From positions 62,001 through 126,000 of the forward strand of contig JACKNU010000003.1 of the NCBI GenBank assembly GCA_024234675.1: 64,000 nucleotides of DNA, in the 5' to 3' direction. The notes below the pieces were generated by a model, which had not been told where the DNA came from, did no database searches, and worked only from the letters and a program-made list of their open reading frames with translations. The translations under genes were made by a program, and so were the position numbers. Each line of letters opens with the position of its first letter. The first letter of the stretch is position 1. Source of the stretch: Pseudomonadales bacterium (lineage in GTDB: Bacteria; Pseudomonadota; Gammaproteobacteria; Pseudomonadales; Halieaceae). Shown here piece after piece: positions 1-8,232 of the stretch.

Positions 1-1
1 G

Positions 2-316
2 ATCACCGTTGATCTGTCCCTGATAGCAAGCATGGACAAGGACCTCGACCGTATCGGCCTGGTGAGTGGTGGCTCTATCTACCCTTTGGCCTGGAATATT
101 CTGCTGGCCGCCAGGAACGAGGGTTATGGCGGTACCATGACGACCTGGGGTGTCGCCGAAGAGCCCGAGGTGAAAGCGTTGCTGGACATACCCGAGGCGT
201 GGGCAGTGGCCGCCATCATGCCGCTGGGCAAACCGCAGAAGCAGTTGACCCGACTGAAGCGCAAGCCGGTCGAGGAGATCCTGGTTACCAATAGCTGGAA
301 CGGCAGCGAGAATTAG
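2..316 (+). CDS. Nitroreductase family protein, C-terminal part (5' truncated)
   Basis: The open frame enters from the left edge and ends at a stop at 314-316, so only about 104 C-terminal residues are present. The part reading SGGSIYPLAWNILLAAR followed by a G-Y-G-G-T-M-T-T-W stretch resembles the C-terminal half of FMN-dependent nitroreductases, where an aromatic/Gln-rich helix and a Gly-rich turn line the flavin pocket. The closing EILVTN-W segment also fits that family. Such enzymes reduce nitro groups, quinones or enals using NAD(P)H. The internal ATG at 32 is not the true start because the frame stays open upstream with family-like residues. The substrate cannot be told. Confidence 0.72.
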   Translation: MTVDLSLIASMDKDLDRIGLVSGGSIYPLAWNILLAARNEGYGGTMTTWGVAEEPEVKALLDIPEAWAVAAIMPLGKPQKQLTRLKRKPVEEILVTNSWNGSEN

Positions 317-433
317 ACCAGACCCGGTCGGCCAATCCGCGAGGTCGCCGCCCCGCCCGGTGGATCTCTGCCTGCAAATCCAAACCTGCACAGATTCCGT
401 ACAATTCCTCTCTTTACTGACTGCGGGAATGCC

Positions 434-1222
434 ATGCGCGCATCGAAAACCACAGGTAAACCTGGGCCAGCGGGAAAATTCGCGAGGATAACGGTGCTGG
501 CGGCGCTTGCGAGCCTCGCCACTTCTGCGTATGCAAACGACCCGGCTTTCAGCCTGCAGCTGGACCTGGGGAGCACCTGGCAGGCGAAGAACAAGGTACA
601 GATCCCCAACGACAACCAGGGGGACAGGTTTTCACTGGAGGATGTCGCCGGTTCCGGCCCCTGGGCCACGGTGCGCGCGGAGGGCATCTGGTCCATCAAC
701 GACAAGCACGGTGTGCGCATTCTGTTCGCGCCCTTCTCCTACAGCGAAAACGGCAAACTCAAGAAAGAGACCCGCTTTGCCGGAGCCACTTACAGCCCCG
801 ACGAGCCGGTCAAGGCGAGTTACACCTTCAACACCTGGCGACTGGGCTATCGCTATCACCTGTATGCCGAGACCAACTGGGACTTCTGGATTGGCGCCAC
901 GCTGTTGATTCGCGACGCGGGAATCAAGCTGAGCCAGGCGGGTGTCAGCAGCCAGGATGATAACGTGGGCGCCGTTCCGCTGCTCTACCTGGCGGCCAGC
1001 TATCGCTTTGACGAACGCTGGTCCCTTGCCGCCGACCTGGACGGCCTGGCCGGCGGCCCGGGCAGGGCGATAGACCTTGGCGTGCGTATCAATTACAAAT
1101 TGGACGACGACTGGCAGCTCGGGCTGGGATACCGCACCCTGGAGGGTGGGGCCGACACGGACGATGTTTACAACTTCGCCTGGTTCAACACCGTAAGCTT
1201 GTCGGCGACCTATCGATTCTGA
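434..1222 (+). CDS. Outer-membrane beta-barrel protein, porin-like
   Basis: 262 aa. Residues 1-35 form a long, basic signal peptide ending in a typical A-Y-A cleavage site. The mature part is built of alternating short hydrophobic/aromatic strands and polar turns (for example WRLGYRYHLYAE and WQLGLGYRTLEGG), and it ends in a strand terminating Y-R-F. A C-terminal Phe is the Bam recognition signal of outer-membrane barrels. The size suggests an 8- to 10-strand barrel. A TACAAT hexamer at 400-405, 28 nt before the ATG, could be the -10 element. No enzyme motif is visible, so I cannot say whether it is structural, adhesive or a channel. Confidence 0.75.
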   Translation: MRASKTTGKPGPAGKFARITVLAALASLATSAYANDPAFSLQLDLGSTWQAKNKVQIPNDNQGDRFSLEDVAGSGPWATVRAEGIWSINDKHGVRILFAPFSYSENGKLKKETRFAGATYSPDEPVKASYTFNTWRLGYRYHLYAETNWDFWIGATLLIRDAGIKLSQAGVSSQDDNVGAVPLLYLAASYRFDERWSLAADLDGLAGGPGRAIDLGVRINYKLDDDWQLGLGYRTLEGGADTDDVYNFAWFNTVSLSATYRF

Positions 1223-1289
1223 ACCGCTTTATTCTGGCGTATAGTAAACGAAGGAGTGCACCGGCAGGCTATAGGCATCCACCGATAAC

Positions 1290-2405
1290 ATGATTCCCCT
1301 GTTCGCAAGATACCCTTCACTGCAGGCAGCACTACCTTTTGTTTCCCTGGGACAATACCCCACCCCAATACTGGACGCCGCCGGACTCGACCCCGGGGGT
1401 CGCTGCGCGGCGCTCGCCGTCAAGCACGATGGGGTCTCTGGAACCCTCTACGGCGGCAACAAGGTCCGCAAGCTCGAATTCCTGCTGGCCGACGCACTGC
1501 AACGGGGACACACCGAGGTGCTGACTTTCGGTGGCGCCGGCTCTAACCATGCCCTGGCAACCGCCATCTATGCCCGGGAACTCGGCCTCGCATGCAATTC
1601 GCTGCTAATCGCCCAGCCCAATTCCTACGCGGTGCGCGCCAACCTGCTGCGCGCCCTGCAAACCGGCGCGCGCCTGCAGCACTTCGAGTCAATGGCGGCA
1701 CTGGTAGCCGGGACGCTTGTTCGCGCGGCCCTCAATCCCTTGAGTGGTAAAGCGATACCCTACTTCATACCACCCGGTGGCACCTCGGCGCTGGGCTTGC
1801 TTGGCTATGTCAATGCGGCCTTCGAATTACAGGCGCAAATAGCGCGTGGGGAGCTCGAACCACCTGACGTAATTTACATCGCCTGTGGCACCATGGGCTC
1901 GTGTGTCGGGCTCACCCTGGGCCTGGGGATACTGGGCCTGCAAACACGCGTTTGTTCCGTCGCCGTAACCGACACCAGGTTCTCTTCGCTGCGGCGGGCG
2001 CAAAAGCTGCTGCGGGAAGCAACTGACCTGCTGCGAGCCGCGGACGCCAGCATTCCACAAGTACAACTGGAGGACTGCGGCCTCGAGTTGCGACACGACT
2101 TTTTTGGCGAAGAGTATGGCCGCTATACGCAGGCGGGTATGACCGCGGTGCGCCAGGCGGCCGGCGCCACCGGGTTGCAGCTGGAGGGCTGCTACACCGG
2201 TAAGTGTGCCGCCGCCCTGTTGCACGACCTCGGTTCAGGTAGACTTGAGGGCCAGCGGGTGCTGCTGTGGAATACCTACGACGCCCAGGGGAGCGCAACT
2301 ACCGGCAATGGCGTGGATTACCATGCTTTGCCCCACAAGTTTTACCGCTATTTCGAGAGCGACGTCCAGGCCCTGGAACGGGAGACATTCGATGAGCTAC
2401 GATAA
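1290..2405 (+). CDS. PLP-dependent enzyme of the D-cysteine desulfhydrase / ACC deaminase family
   Basis: 371 aa, fold type II PLP enzyme. The signature GGNKVRKLEF (about residues 55-64) carries the Schiff-base lysine. FGGAGSNHALATA corresponds to the substrate/carboxylate-binding loop and CGTMGSCVG to the phosphate-binding Gly-rich loop. The family removes ammonia, with or without H2S, from small D-amino acids or 1-aminocyclopropane-1-carboxylate. The loop residues deviate from classic ACC deaminase, so the substrate is uncertain. An in-frame stop at 1272-1274 fixes the start downstream of it; the GAAGGAG at 1250 is too far upstream to serve. The last 14 nt overlap the HIT gene, so the two are probably co-translated. 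Confidence 0.8.
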   Translation: MIPLFARYPSLQAALPFVSLGQYPTPILDAAGLDPGGRCAALAVKHDGVSGTLYGGNKVRKLEFLLADALQRGHTEVLTFGGAGSNHALATAIYARELGLACNSLLIAQPNSYAVRANLLRALQTGARLQHFESMAALVAGTLVRAALNPLSGKAIPYFIPPGGTSALGLLGYVNAAFELQAQIARGELEPPDVIYIACGTMGSCVGLTLGLGILGLQTRVCSVAVTDTRFSSLRRAQKLLREATDLLRAADASIPQVQLEDCGLELRHDFFGEEYGRYTQAGMTAVRQAAGATGLQLEGCYTGKCAAALLHDLGSGRLEGQRVLLWNTYDAQGSATTGNGVDYHALPHKFYRYFESDVQALERETFDELR

Positions 2406-2856
2406 CGACAATATCTTCGCGAAAATACTGCGGGGGGAAGCCCCCGCCTTCAAGGTCCATGAAGACGCACAGACACTGGCATTCATGGACCTGATGCCCC
2501 AGGTCCCGGGCCATACGCTGGTGATTCCCAAGTATCCCGCGCAAGACCTGTTTGATGTGGATGCCGCCACCCTTGGGGACACCATACAGGTCGTCCAGAC
2601 GGTTGGCGCCGCGGTCAAGCAGGCTTTCCAGGCACCGGGTATCATGATCGCCCAGCTGAGCGGGGCGGCTGCCGGGCAGACGGTATTCCACATACACTTC
2701 CACATCCTGCCGCGTTTCGAGGGTCTGGAGTTCAAGCTGCACGCCCGGCAGGTAGAAGCGGCGGAGGTGCTGGCGGCCCATGCCGAACGGATCAGGTCCT
2801 GCCTGGCGCAAGGCCAGGCAGGTAAGCCAGCCGACAGCGGGACACCCGGCCCTTAA
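2392..2856 (+). CDS. HIT family nucleotide-binding hydrolase
   Basis: 154 aa, normal size for the family. Residues 100-106 read HIHFHIL, the histidine-triad motif in which the middle His attacks the alpha-phosphate of nucleoside phosphoramidates or dinucleoside polyphosphates. NIFAKILRGEAPAFKV at the N-terminus and PQVPGHTLVIPK are also typical. The ATG at 2392 starts the conserved domain directly and overlaps the stop of the upstream PLP gene by 14 nt, so translational coupling is likely. An open frame extends further upstream but lies inside the PLP gene. It most resembles bacterial HinT/Hit-type AMP-lysine hydrolases. The physiological substrate is unknown. Confidence 0.9.
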   Translation: MSYDNDNIFAKILRGEAPAFKVHEDAQTLAFMDLMPQVPGHTLVIPKYPAQDLFDVDAATLGDTIQVVQTVGAAVKQAFQAPGIMIAQLSGAAAGQTVFHIHFHILPRFEGLEFKLHARQVEAAEVLAAHAERIRSCLAQGQAGKPADSGTPGP

Positions 2857-3123
2857 TACAGTGCTCTGTCAACGCAATATGGCGGCAACTGCCATGCCGC
2901 TGGCGCGCACGGCCATCCCTCTCCCGACAACCACTCTCTAGACTGACGCCTTGAACCGTGTATTCCGGGCGCGAGCCCGCGGCCTCGCTGTGCCGTGACG
3001 AAACGGGCCGTGCCGGGATGGGCAGCGGGAAGATAGGCATTAAGGCTCGTTTAACCCAGGCAAGCATAATGCCCGGGCGAATCGTGACACAGACAACCAA
3101 CATAGACTAAAGGTAGAAAAACC
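2857..3123. promoter_or_regulatory. Intergenic region before the beta-helix lipoprotein gene
   Basis: 267 nt with no convincing gene. A CATAAT hexamer at 3065-3070 may be a -10 element, about 54 nt before the ATG at 3124, but no clear -35 element is placed in front of it. The heptamers GGCATTA (3037-3043) and TAATGCC (3067-3073) form an inverted repeat with a 23-nt centre that could be an operator. Both are only visual matches. Confidence 0.3.
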
Positions 3124-5502
3124 ATGAACAACAAGCTCGCGACAAGTAGCCTTATCAAGGCTGCAACCTTGCTGCTGGCGCTGGGAGTTCTCGGGGCCTG
3201 CTCAGGTGGGGGTGGCAACTCCTCACCCGCACCCGACAACACAGCGCCGGTCGAGGATATCGATCCCAACCTGGTCGTGATCGAGGCGGGAGACGATTTC
3301 CAGACCCGGCTCATGGAGGCGCTGATCGAGGCCCAGCCGGGCAACATCATCGAACTGCCCGCAGGTGAGTTCACACTCAATACCGGCATCAGCCTGGACG
3401 TGGACAATGTCGTGATCCGGGGGCAGGGGCATACCAGAAGCATACTTAATTTCGGGGCCCAGGAAAGTGGTGGCGAGAGTGTGCTCGTCACCAGTAACAA
3501 TGTGGTGTTACAGGACTTCGCGGTTATCGATCCGCCCGCCGATGGCATCAAGTACAAATTCAGCAACGGCGTGACAATGCGCGGTATGCGGGTGGAATGG
3601 ACCTGTGGACCCTGCAGCGAAAACGGTGCCTACGGCATCTACCCGGTGCAGACCGAAAACGTGCTGATCGAGGACAGCGTGGTGATCGGCGCCAGTGACG
3701 CCGGCATTTATGTGGGCCAGTCAGACAAGATCATCGTGCGCCGCAACCTCGCCTCACTGAACGTGGCCGGTATCGAGATCGAGAACTCCACCAACTCCGA
3801 GGTCTACGACAACGAAGCGGTCAATAATACCGGCGGCATCCTGGTATTCGACCTGCCCAACCTGTCCCGGGAGGGGACCCGCACCAAGGTTTACAACAAC
3901 GTCATGCGCGACAACAATACCCCCAACTTCGCGCCGCCGGGCAGCATCGTCGGCGTGGTACCCACCGGTACCGGCATGTTGATCATGGCCTTCACCGATG
4001 TCGAGGTGTTCGACAACATTATCGAGAACAACCAGTCCTCGGCCATCGCCATCGTGCACTACGATATCAGCGGGCGCCCCACCGACGACGTCAACTACGA
4101 CGGCACCCCGCGCCGGGTATACATCCACGACAACCAGATCCGCAACAACGCCTACCAGCCCTCTGACCTGGCAGCCCAACTGGGCCCGCTGTTCGCCGAC
4201 GTCGGCGGCCTGCCGCAGATTTTCTACGATGGCATCGGCGAGCAGGCGGGTCGCTTCGCGGAGTCGGATCGGATTTGTGTTGCGGAGGATCCGGCAGTGA
4301 AGCGCGGTATCCTGTTCGGCGCGAACGGCGCCAGCACGGATCCCGCCTATTTCGACTGCGCCCACGCCTCGCTACCCGAGGTGGTCCTGGACACGCCGGA
4401 GGAAATCTCCGAGGGCGAAAAGCCGTTGACCGACGAGGAGATCGCGCAAATCTGTACCCCCGACGGCGAAGGCCCCAACTTCGACGCGGTAGAGGTCACC
4501 TGCGACACCCTGTCTGCCTACAACCTGTTCGCGGACCCGACCGACCCGCGCGCCAACGCCAATGGCGGCATTCACTACGAGATGATTACGCCGCTGTTCA
4601 CCGACTATGCCCAGAAGTACCGCTTTGTTTTCGTGCCGGAGGGCAAGCAGGCGGCCTACAACAGCCGGAACACCCTGGATTTCCCGGTGGGCACCATTAT
4701 CGCCAAGACTTTCACCATGCCACATGATTTCCTCAACGACGGGGCAGGCGAGGAGATCATCGAGACCCGTCTGCTGATCCATCGCAAGGAAGGCTGGAAG
4801 GCGCTGCCTTTCATCTGGCGCGAGGACCGCGGCGACGCCGACCTGGCGCTGGCCGGGGGCACCCGCGCGGTGAGCTGGATTCACAGCGATGGCAGCAACC
4901 GCAGTACCAACTACGTCATTCCCGACGCCAACAGCTGCAAGACCTGTCACAGCACGGTCCGCTCCGAGAGCGGCAGTGGTGTGAACCAGGAAACCGTGCT
5001 TATACCCATCGGACCGAAGGCCCGCTTCCTGAACCGGGACAACCGGTACGAAGGCGAGTCCGTGAACCAGTTGGCCTACATGGCGCAACAGGGCGCGCTG
5101 GCGGGCCTGCCCGACGACCTGGACAGCATCGACACCGTGCCGGACTGGGAGGACACCGCCGCGGATCTGCAGAACCGCGCCAAGGGCTACCTGGACGCCA
5201 ACTGCGCGCACTGCCACAGCCCCGGCGGCTTCGCCAGCAACTCCGGCCTGTTCATGGAGTACTGGCGCGAGGTGGACACCAGCTACGGCATCTGCAAGAC
5301 CCCGGTGGCGGCGGGTGCCGGCTCCGGTGGGCTGCGCTTCGATATCGTGCCGGGCAATGCCGACCAGTCGATCACCAGCTACCGGATGGACTCCAACCAG
5401 CCGGACGTGCGCATGCCGGAGATTGGCCGCACCCTGATTCACGACGAGGGTGTCGCCCTGGTGAGAGAGTGGATCAACAGCCTCTCGGGCCAGTGCGAAT
5501 AG
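3124..5502 (+). CDS. Lipoprotein fusing a right-handed parallel beta-helix to a di-haem cytochrome c region
   Basis: 792 aa. The signal peptide ends in a lipobox (LGAC, Cys26), followed by Gly/Ser, so this is a lipid-anchored exported protein. Residues about 55-400 contain short repeated strands rich in N, G, V and I (VLIEDSVVIGASDAGIYV; VYDNEAVNNTGGILVF), typical of pectate-lyase-like parallel beta-helices. The C-terminal half has two CxxCH haem sites at about 605-609 (CKTCH) and 694-698 (CAHCH). The halves match, from memory, TIGR03805 (beta-helix) and TIGR03806 (HNE_0200 family), two exported families that occur side by side or fused and have no known function. A polysaccharide- or surface-associated redox role is inference. 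A strong terminator follows. Confidence 0.82.
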   Translation: MNNKLATSSLIKAATLLLALGVLGACSGGGGNSSPAPDNTAPVEDIDPNLVVIEAGDDFQTRLMEALIEAQPGNIIELPAGEFTLNTGISLDVDNVVIRGQGHTRSILNFGAQESGGESVLVTSNNVVLQDFAVIDPPADGIKYKFSNGVTMRGMRVEWTCGPCSENGAYGIYPVQTENVLIEDSVVIGASDAGIYVGQSDKIIVRRNLASLNVAGIEIENSTNSEVYDNEAVNNTGGILVFDLPNLSREGTRTKVYNNVMRDNNTPNFAPPGSIVGVVPTGTGMLIMAFTDVEVFDNIIENNQSSAIAIVHYDISGRPTDDVNYDGTPRRVYIHDNQIRNNAYQPSDLAAQLGPLFADVGGLPQIFYDGIGEQAGRFAESDRICVAEDPAVKRGILFGANGASTDPAYFDCAHASLPEVVLDTPEEISEGEKPLTDEEIAQICTPDGEGPNFDAVEVTCDTLSAYNLFADPTDPRANANGGIHYEMITPLFTDYAQKYRFVFVPEGKQAAYNSRNTLDFPVGTIIAKTFTMPHDFLNDGAGEEIIETRLLIHRKEGWKALPFIWREDRGDADLALAGGTRAVSWIHSDGSNRSTNYVIPDANSCKTCHSTVRSESGSGVNQETVLIPIGPKARFLNRDNRYEGESVNQLAYMAQQGALAGLPDDLDSIDTVPDWEDTAADLQNRAKGYLDANCAHCHSPGGFASNSGLFMEYWREVDTSYGICKTPVAAGAGSGGLRFDIVPGNADQSITSYRMDSNQPDVRMPEIGRTLIHDEGVALVREWINSLSGQCE

Positions 5503-5519
5503 CGTCTGAACCCATCCCG

Positions 5520-5546
5520 AAACCCGCCCTGGCGGCGGGTTTTTTT
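5520..5546 (+). terminator. Rho-independent terminator
   Basis: A perfect 9-bp stem (AAACCCGCC at 5520-5528 with GGCGGGTTT at 5534-5542) closes a 5-nt loop and runs into T residues up to 5546. It lies 18 nt after the stop of the beta-helix/cytochrome gene and is the clearest intrinsic terminator in the window. Confidence 0.93.
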
Positions 5547-5640
5547 ATGTTCGCCAGCTCTGCAACCAGCCCCGCTTGGAAACCGCTGCGGTGCGTGGGA
5601 GAATCCGGACCATTCCAATTACAAACCCAGAGGCGGCAAC

Positions 5641-6051
5641 ATGATTAACGTACTGCAACCCACCGGAGACCAGGTGAAAGCGTTTCGCGATCGGCAGACC
5701 GGTGAGCCTATCGCCATGCTCAACCTGCTCAAGTTCAGGGACAAGGCGGTCTATGAAGATGGCCGGCCATCGGATTTGTCTGGCTACGAGGCCTACCAGC
5801 TGTACGGCAGGGCCTTCAGGGAATTAAACGAGCCAAAAGGTGTACGGGTGCTCTATTCAGGCGAGGTAAAAGGCCTGCTGATAGGACAAGGGGATGATCT
5901 CTGGGACGCCGTTGCGCTCATCCAGTACCCTTCAACGCAGGTCATGCTGGATATGCTCAGGGACGAGGAGTACCAGAAGGCGCAGCAGCATCGCGCCGCC
6001 GGCCTGGAGGGACAGTTGCTGATCGAGTGCGGCGCCGGCTTCAGTTTCTGA
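5641..6051 (+). CDS. DUF1330-type protein
   Basis: 136 aa, no signal peptide, cytosolic. The segment IAMLNLLKFRDKAVYE followed by GYEAYQLYGRAFRE, and the later VALIQYPSTQVMLDMLRDEEYQKAQQHR, match the DUF1330 fold, a ferredoxin-like alpha/beta barrel that commonly dimerises. Members occur in many oxidative and aromatic-degradation contexts but have no established reaction. The gene stands alone between a terminator at 5520-5546 and a large hairpin at 6107-6143. The upstream AGAGGCGGCAAC gives a plausible ribosome site for the ATG at 5641. Confidence 0.8.
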   Translation: MINVLQPTGDQVKAFRDRQTGEPIAMLNLLKFRDKAVYEDGRPSDLSGYEAYQLYGRAFRELNEPKGVRVLYSGEVKGLLIGQGDDLWDAVALIQYPSTQVMLDMLRDEEYQKAQQHRAAGLEGQLLIECGAGFSF

Positions 6052-6106
6052 CGACTCTCGAGCGAGACATCAACCGGGGCCTCTACCGCAAACTACCGCA
6101 ACAGGC

Positions 6107-6143
6107 GGGTCCTCCCCGGCACACACAGTGCCGGGGAGGACCC
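6107..6143. terminator. Perfect 16-bp hairpin between convergent genes
   Basis: GGGTCCTCCCCGGCAC (6107-6122) pairs perfectly with its reverse complement at 6128-6143 across a 5-nt loop. It lies 55 nt after the DUF1330 stop and 10 nt from the end of the convergent secreted-protein gene. No T-tract follows on either strand, so it may block transcription or protect 3' ends rather than act as a classic intrinsic terminator. Confidence 0.65.
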
Positions 6144-6153
6144 GGTCATCAGG

Positions 6154-6918
6154 CTAGGAAGCGCCCTGGCGTACCAGTTTGACGTCCCACAATGAGGGAG
6201 ACCCCTCGCGGCAGTCCGCCACACCCTTGAGGGCTTCCATGCCCTTCTTCCAACCGCCGCCATTCACGTACAGCTCGTAGCCTGCAAAAAAGTCTGACCA
6301 GCTGGAGAAGGTGGAAACACCCCAATAGTCAAAGTCCATATCAGCCGGTGCACCTATCATGGGGAAGAACAGCCAGCTGGAGCCCTTGCTGCCAAGTTCG
6401 CGCATCGCCCCGGAGTACTGCTTGTGGGCCGCGATCGCCTTCATCCAGTCACTGCCATCGTCGATGCTGCACTGGGTAAACATCACCACACCGTCTCCAG
6501 GATTGCCGTCCGGGACATTGATCGGGACGGAAGAAGCCACCGAGTGCGCCCCGCAGGCTATCACGCTGTCAAACGCTTTCTGCAGGTCGCCGCCGCTTTT
6601 ACGCCAGGTATCCTGGCCCACGCCCATCTCGTTGCCGGTGGGGTTGGCTCCCAGCCAGACGACCTGCGGCAGCTTGGTGAACTGCCCGAACGCGGGCGTC
6701 AGGATCCACGCCGAATAGCTGGAGTCGTTCTGGTCGGCCCACTTGGCAAAGCGCTGGGCCACGGGCATGAGATCAGCCATGCCTTTGCCGGGCTGGAAAT
6801 TGCAGAAGAAGGCTTCCACCGGTCCCGGTTTGGTTTGCTCGGCCTGGGACAGCGCTGTTTGTGACCAGAAGGGTAATGCCGCCGCACACATGAGCACTGC
6901 TTTAATAATCACTTTCAT
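6154..6918 (-). CDS. Secreted protein of unknown function, probable internal duplication
   Basis: 254 aa. Residues 1-26 form a signal peptide (hydrophobic core ending ALSQA). The mature protein seems to hold two similar units. Each starts with a strand and Cys (VEAFFCNF at about 34; VVMFTQCS at about 145), runs through a helix with a conserved W, and ends in W-x-x-x-P-x-x-G (WILTPAFG; WLFFPMIG). Two copies of a ferredoxin-like or dimeric alpha/beta-barrel unit would explain this, but I do not recognise the family. The reverse-strand promoter candidate at 6940-6968 lies just upstream. Function unknown; a periplasmic location is the only safe inference. Confidence 0.7.
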   Translation of the reverse strand: MKVIIKAVLMCAAALPFWSQTALSQAEQTKPGPVEAFFCNFQPGKGMADLMPVAQRFAKWADQNDSSYSAWILTPAFGQFTKLPQVVWLGANPTGNEMGVGQDTWRKSGGDLQKAFDSVIACGAHSVASSVPINVPDGNPGDGVVMFTQCSIDDGSDWMKAIAAHKQYSGAMRELGSKGSSWLFFPMIGAPADMDFDYWGVSTFSSWSDFFAGYELYVNGGGWKKGMEALKGVADCREGSPSLWDVKLVRQGAS

Positions 6919-6939
6919 GGTTGGTATCCTCGTCGATTT

Positions 6940-6968
6940 TTATTGACCTGCATACCGCGGTACACCAA
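6940..6968 (-). promoter_or_regulatory. Candidate promoter with a palindrome in its spacer
   Basis: On the reverse strand TTGGTG (6968-6963) and CAATAA (6945-6940) are 17 nt apart. The spacer contains the perfect 10-bp palindrome TACCGCGGTA (6953-6962). It sits 22 nt upstream of the ATG of the duplicated secreted protein. The geometry suits repressor control; this is a visual match only. Confidence 0.4.
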
Positions 6969-7089
6969 CAGGTAACAACCAGCCTAGTAGAAAAGCCATA
7001 TTACGCAAACGGGGAATGGCGGGCGCGCCCGGCGGTCAACGGGCCGGGGACGTCACAACCGGCGGCGAGAAGTCCGCCGGGGAAGGGGA

Positions 7090-7842
7090 TCAAGTGACCC
7101 GCGAGCGCAGGCGGCGGGCCAGTTCCAGGATGACCAGCATCAGGCTCAGCAACACCAGAGTGAAGGCCGCACCTGCCACTGCGGGCGTCGCCGCCTGTTT
7201 GACCGAAATACCGTAGGCAGCCCAGGCGATGACCAGGGGGAAAGCCGCGTCGCACTTGCGCGTGACCACGCTCGCTCCGACTGCTCCCGCCAAAGCCAGT
7301 TTCAGCAGGGTCCAGTGCACCGCCTCCACGCCGGCGTCATCCCAACCGAAGGCGGTTTGCACGATGCTGATGTTGGCGATAGCGGCGACACAGATCCAGG
7401 CGGTATACAGGCTGAAGGGCAGGCGCACCAGGGGTGGCGCCACGTCCCCGGGGACGCGCAACCGGCTATAGATCGCCAGCAGAGACACCAGGATGGCGGC
7501 CATGATCAGCAGCGACAACACCAGGTAGTCGTAGTGCCAGGCCAGTATCCAGGCTGCATTGGCGAGACAATTGAACTTGAACAGCGCATCGATCCTGCCC
7601 AGCCGGGGGTCGTTGCGCTGCGCGGGAAGGGCCTGGTAGACAACAAAGCTCAACAGCCCCAGGTAGATTAGGGCCCAGATCGAGAAGGTAAACCCGGCCG
7701 GTGTAAACAGGGACGGGTACTGTGCCGAGATCTCCGGCGGGGTCTTGCCGCCCAGGGGGATACTGGTGGCCATGGCGTTCAGGGCGATCATCACGGCAAA
7801 CGCCACAATATTGCCGCCCCGGGCAGTGCCTGTTCGTCTCAT
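7090..7842 (-). CDS. TspO/MBR-like membrane protein (tryptophan-rich sensory protein)
   Basis: 250 aa with at least seven hydrophobic segments. The stretch PSLFTPAGFTFSIWALIYLG matches the P-x-x-x-x-F-x-x-W signature of TspO/MBR proteins, which bind tetrapyrroles or hydrophobic ligands. It is longer than classic 150-160 aa TspO and belongs to the extended bacterial group annotated as tryptophan-rich sensory protein. The ATG at 7842 is preferred over an upstream codon at 7911 because the upstream extension is basic and unlike the family. No tetrapyrrole genes lie nearby, so ligand and role are open. Confidence 0.68.
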   Translation of the reverse strand: MRRTGTARGGNIVAFAVMIALNAMATSIPLGGKTPPEISAQYPSLFTPAGFTFSIWALIYLGLLSFVVYQALPAQRNDPRLGRIDALFKFNCLANAAWILAWHYDYLVLSLLIMAAILVSLLAIYSRLRVPGDVAPPLVRLPFSLYTAWICVAAIANISIVQTAFGWDDAGVEAVHWTLLKLALAGAVGASVVTRKCDAAFPLVIAWAAYGISVKQAATPAVAGAAFTLVLLSLMLVILELARRLRSRVT

Positions 7843-8232
7843 TTTCCGGATCCCGGAGGAGTTCGTTTTCAGCCTAACACGGAGATTCCTCCGCACGGAA
7901 TCTCGCTGCACCGGACCGACGGTTTCTGCCTGCGCCCGTTTTCGGGTACAATGCCGCCGGTCTGGCCACTACCGCGCGCCTCGCTGTTGATTTGTCGAGC
8001 TGTTCGCGGCGCTCCGGCAGCCCCTGGATCTGCACAGCAGAGCCCCCCGAAAGCCGGCCCGCCAGGCCCCCTGGGTACGCCACCTTATTGTTTTTTATAG
8101 ATTTTCTATAAGAGCGAATCACCGACTCAAGGCGAGGCAAGAGCTCGCCTGCACTGGCGTGGGGCCAGGGAGACCTTACAACCCGAGCGGGCAAGCGCTG
8201 TATTGCCCCGAGAACCGAGCAGGACAGATCAT
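7843..8232. promoter_or_regulatory. 390-nt non-coding region with promoter-like and palindromic elements
   Basis: No gene is supported here. TTTCTG (7923-7928) and TACAAT (7947-7952), 18 nt apart, form a forward promoter candidate. An AT-rich island at 8085-8113 stands out from the GC-rich surroundings and includes the palindrome TATAGA-TTT-TCTATA (8096-8110). If the 7947 promoter is real, the coiled-coil gene would have a leader of about 275 nt, or a small RNA lies here. No tRNA, 6S or SRP RNA signature was found. Confidence 0.4.

Noticed and set aside
1250..1256. GAAGGAG as the ribosome site of the PLP gene
   Set aside because: It is 34 nt from the ATG at 1290, and an in-frame stop at 1272-1274 forbids a start close to it.
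7953..8232. Possible 6S or SRP RNA in the 390-nt spacer
   Set aside because: The conserved motifs of those RNAs are not seen on either strand, and there is no zapA neighbour for 6S.
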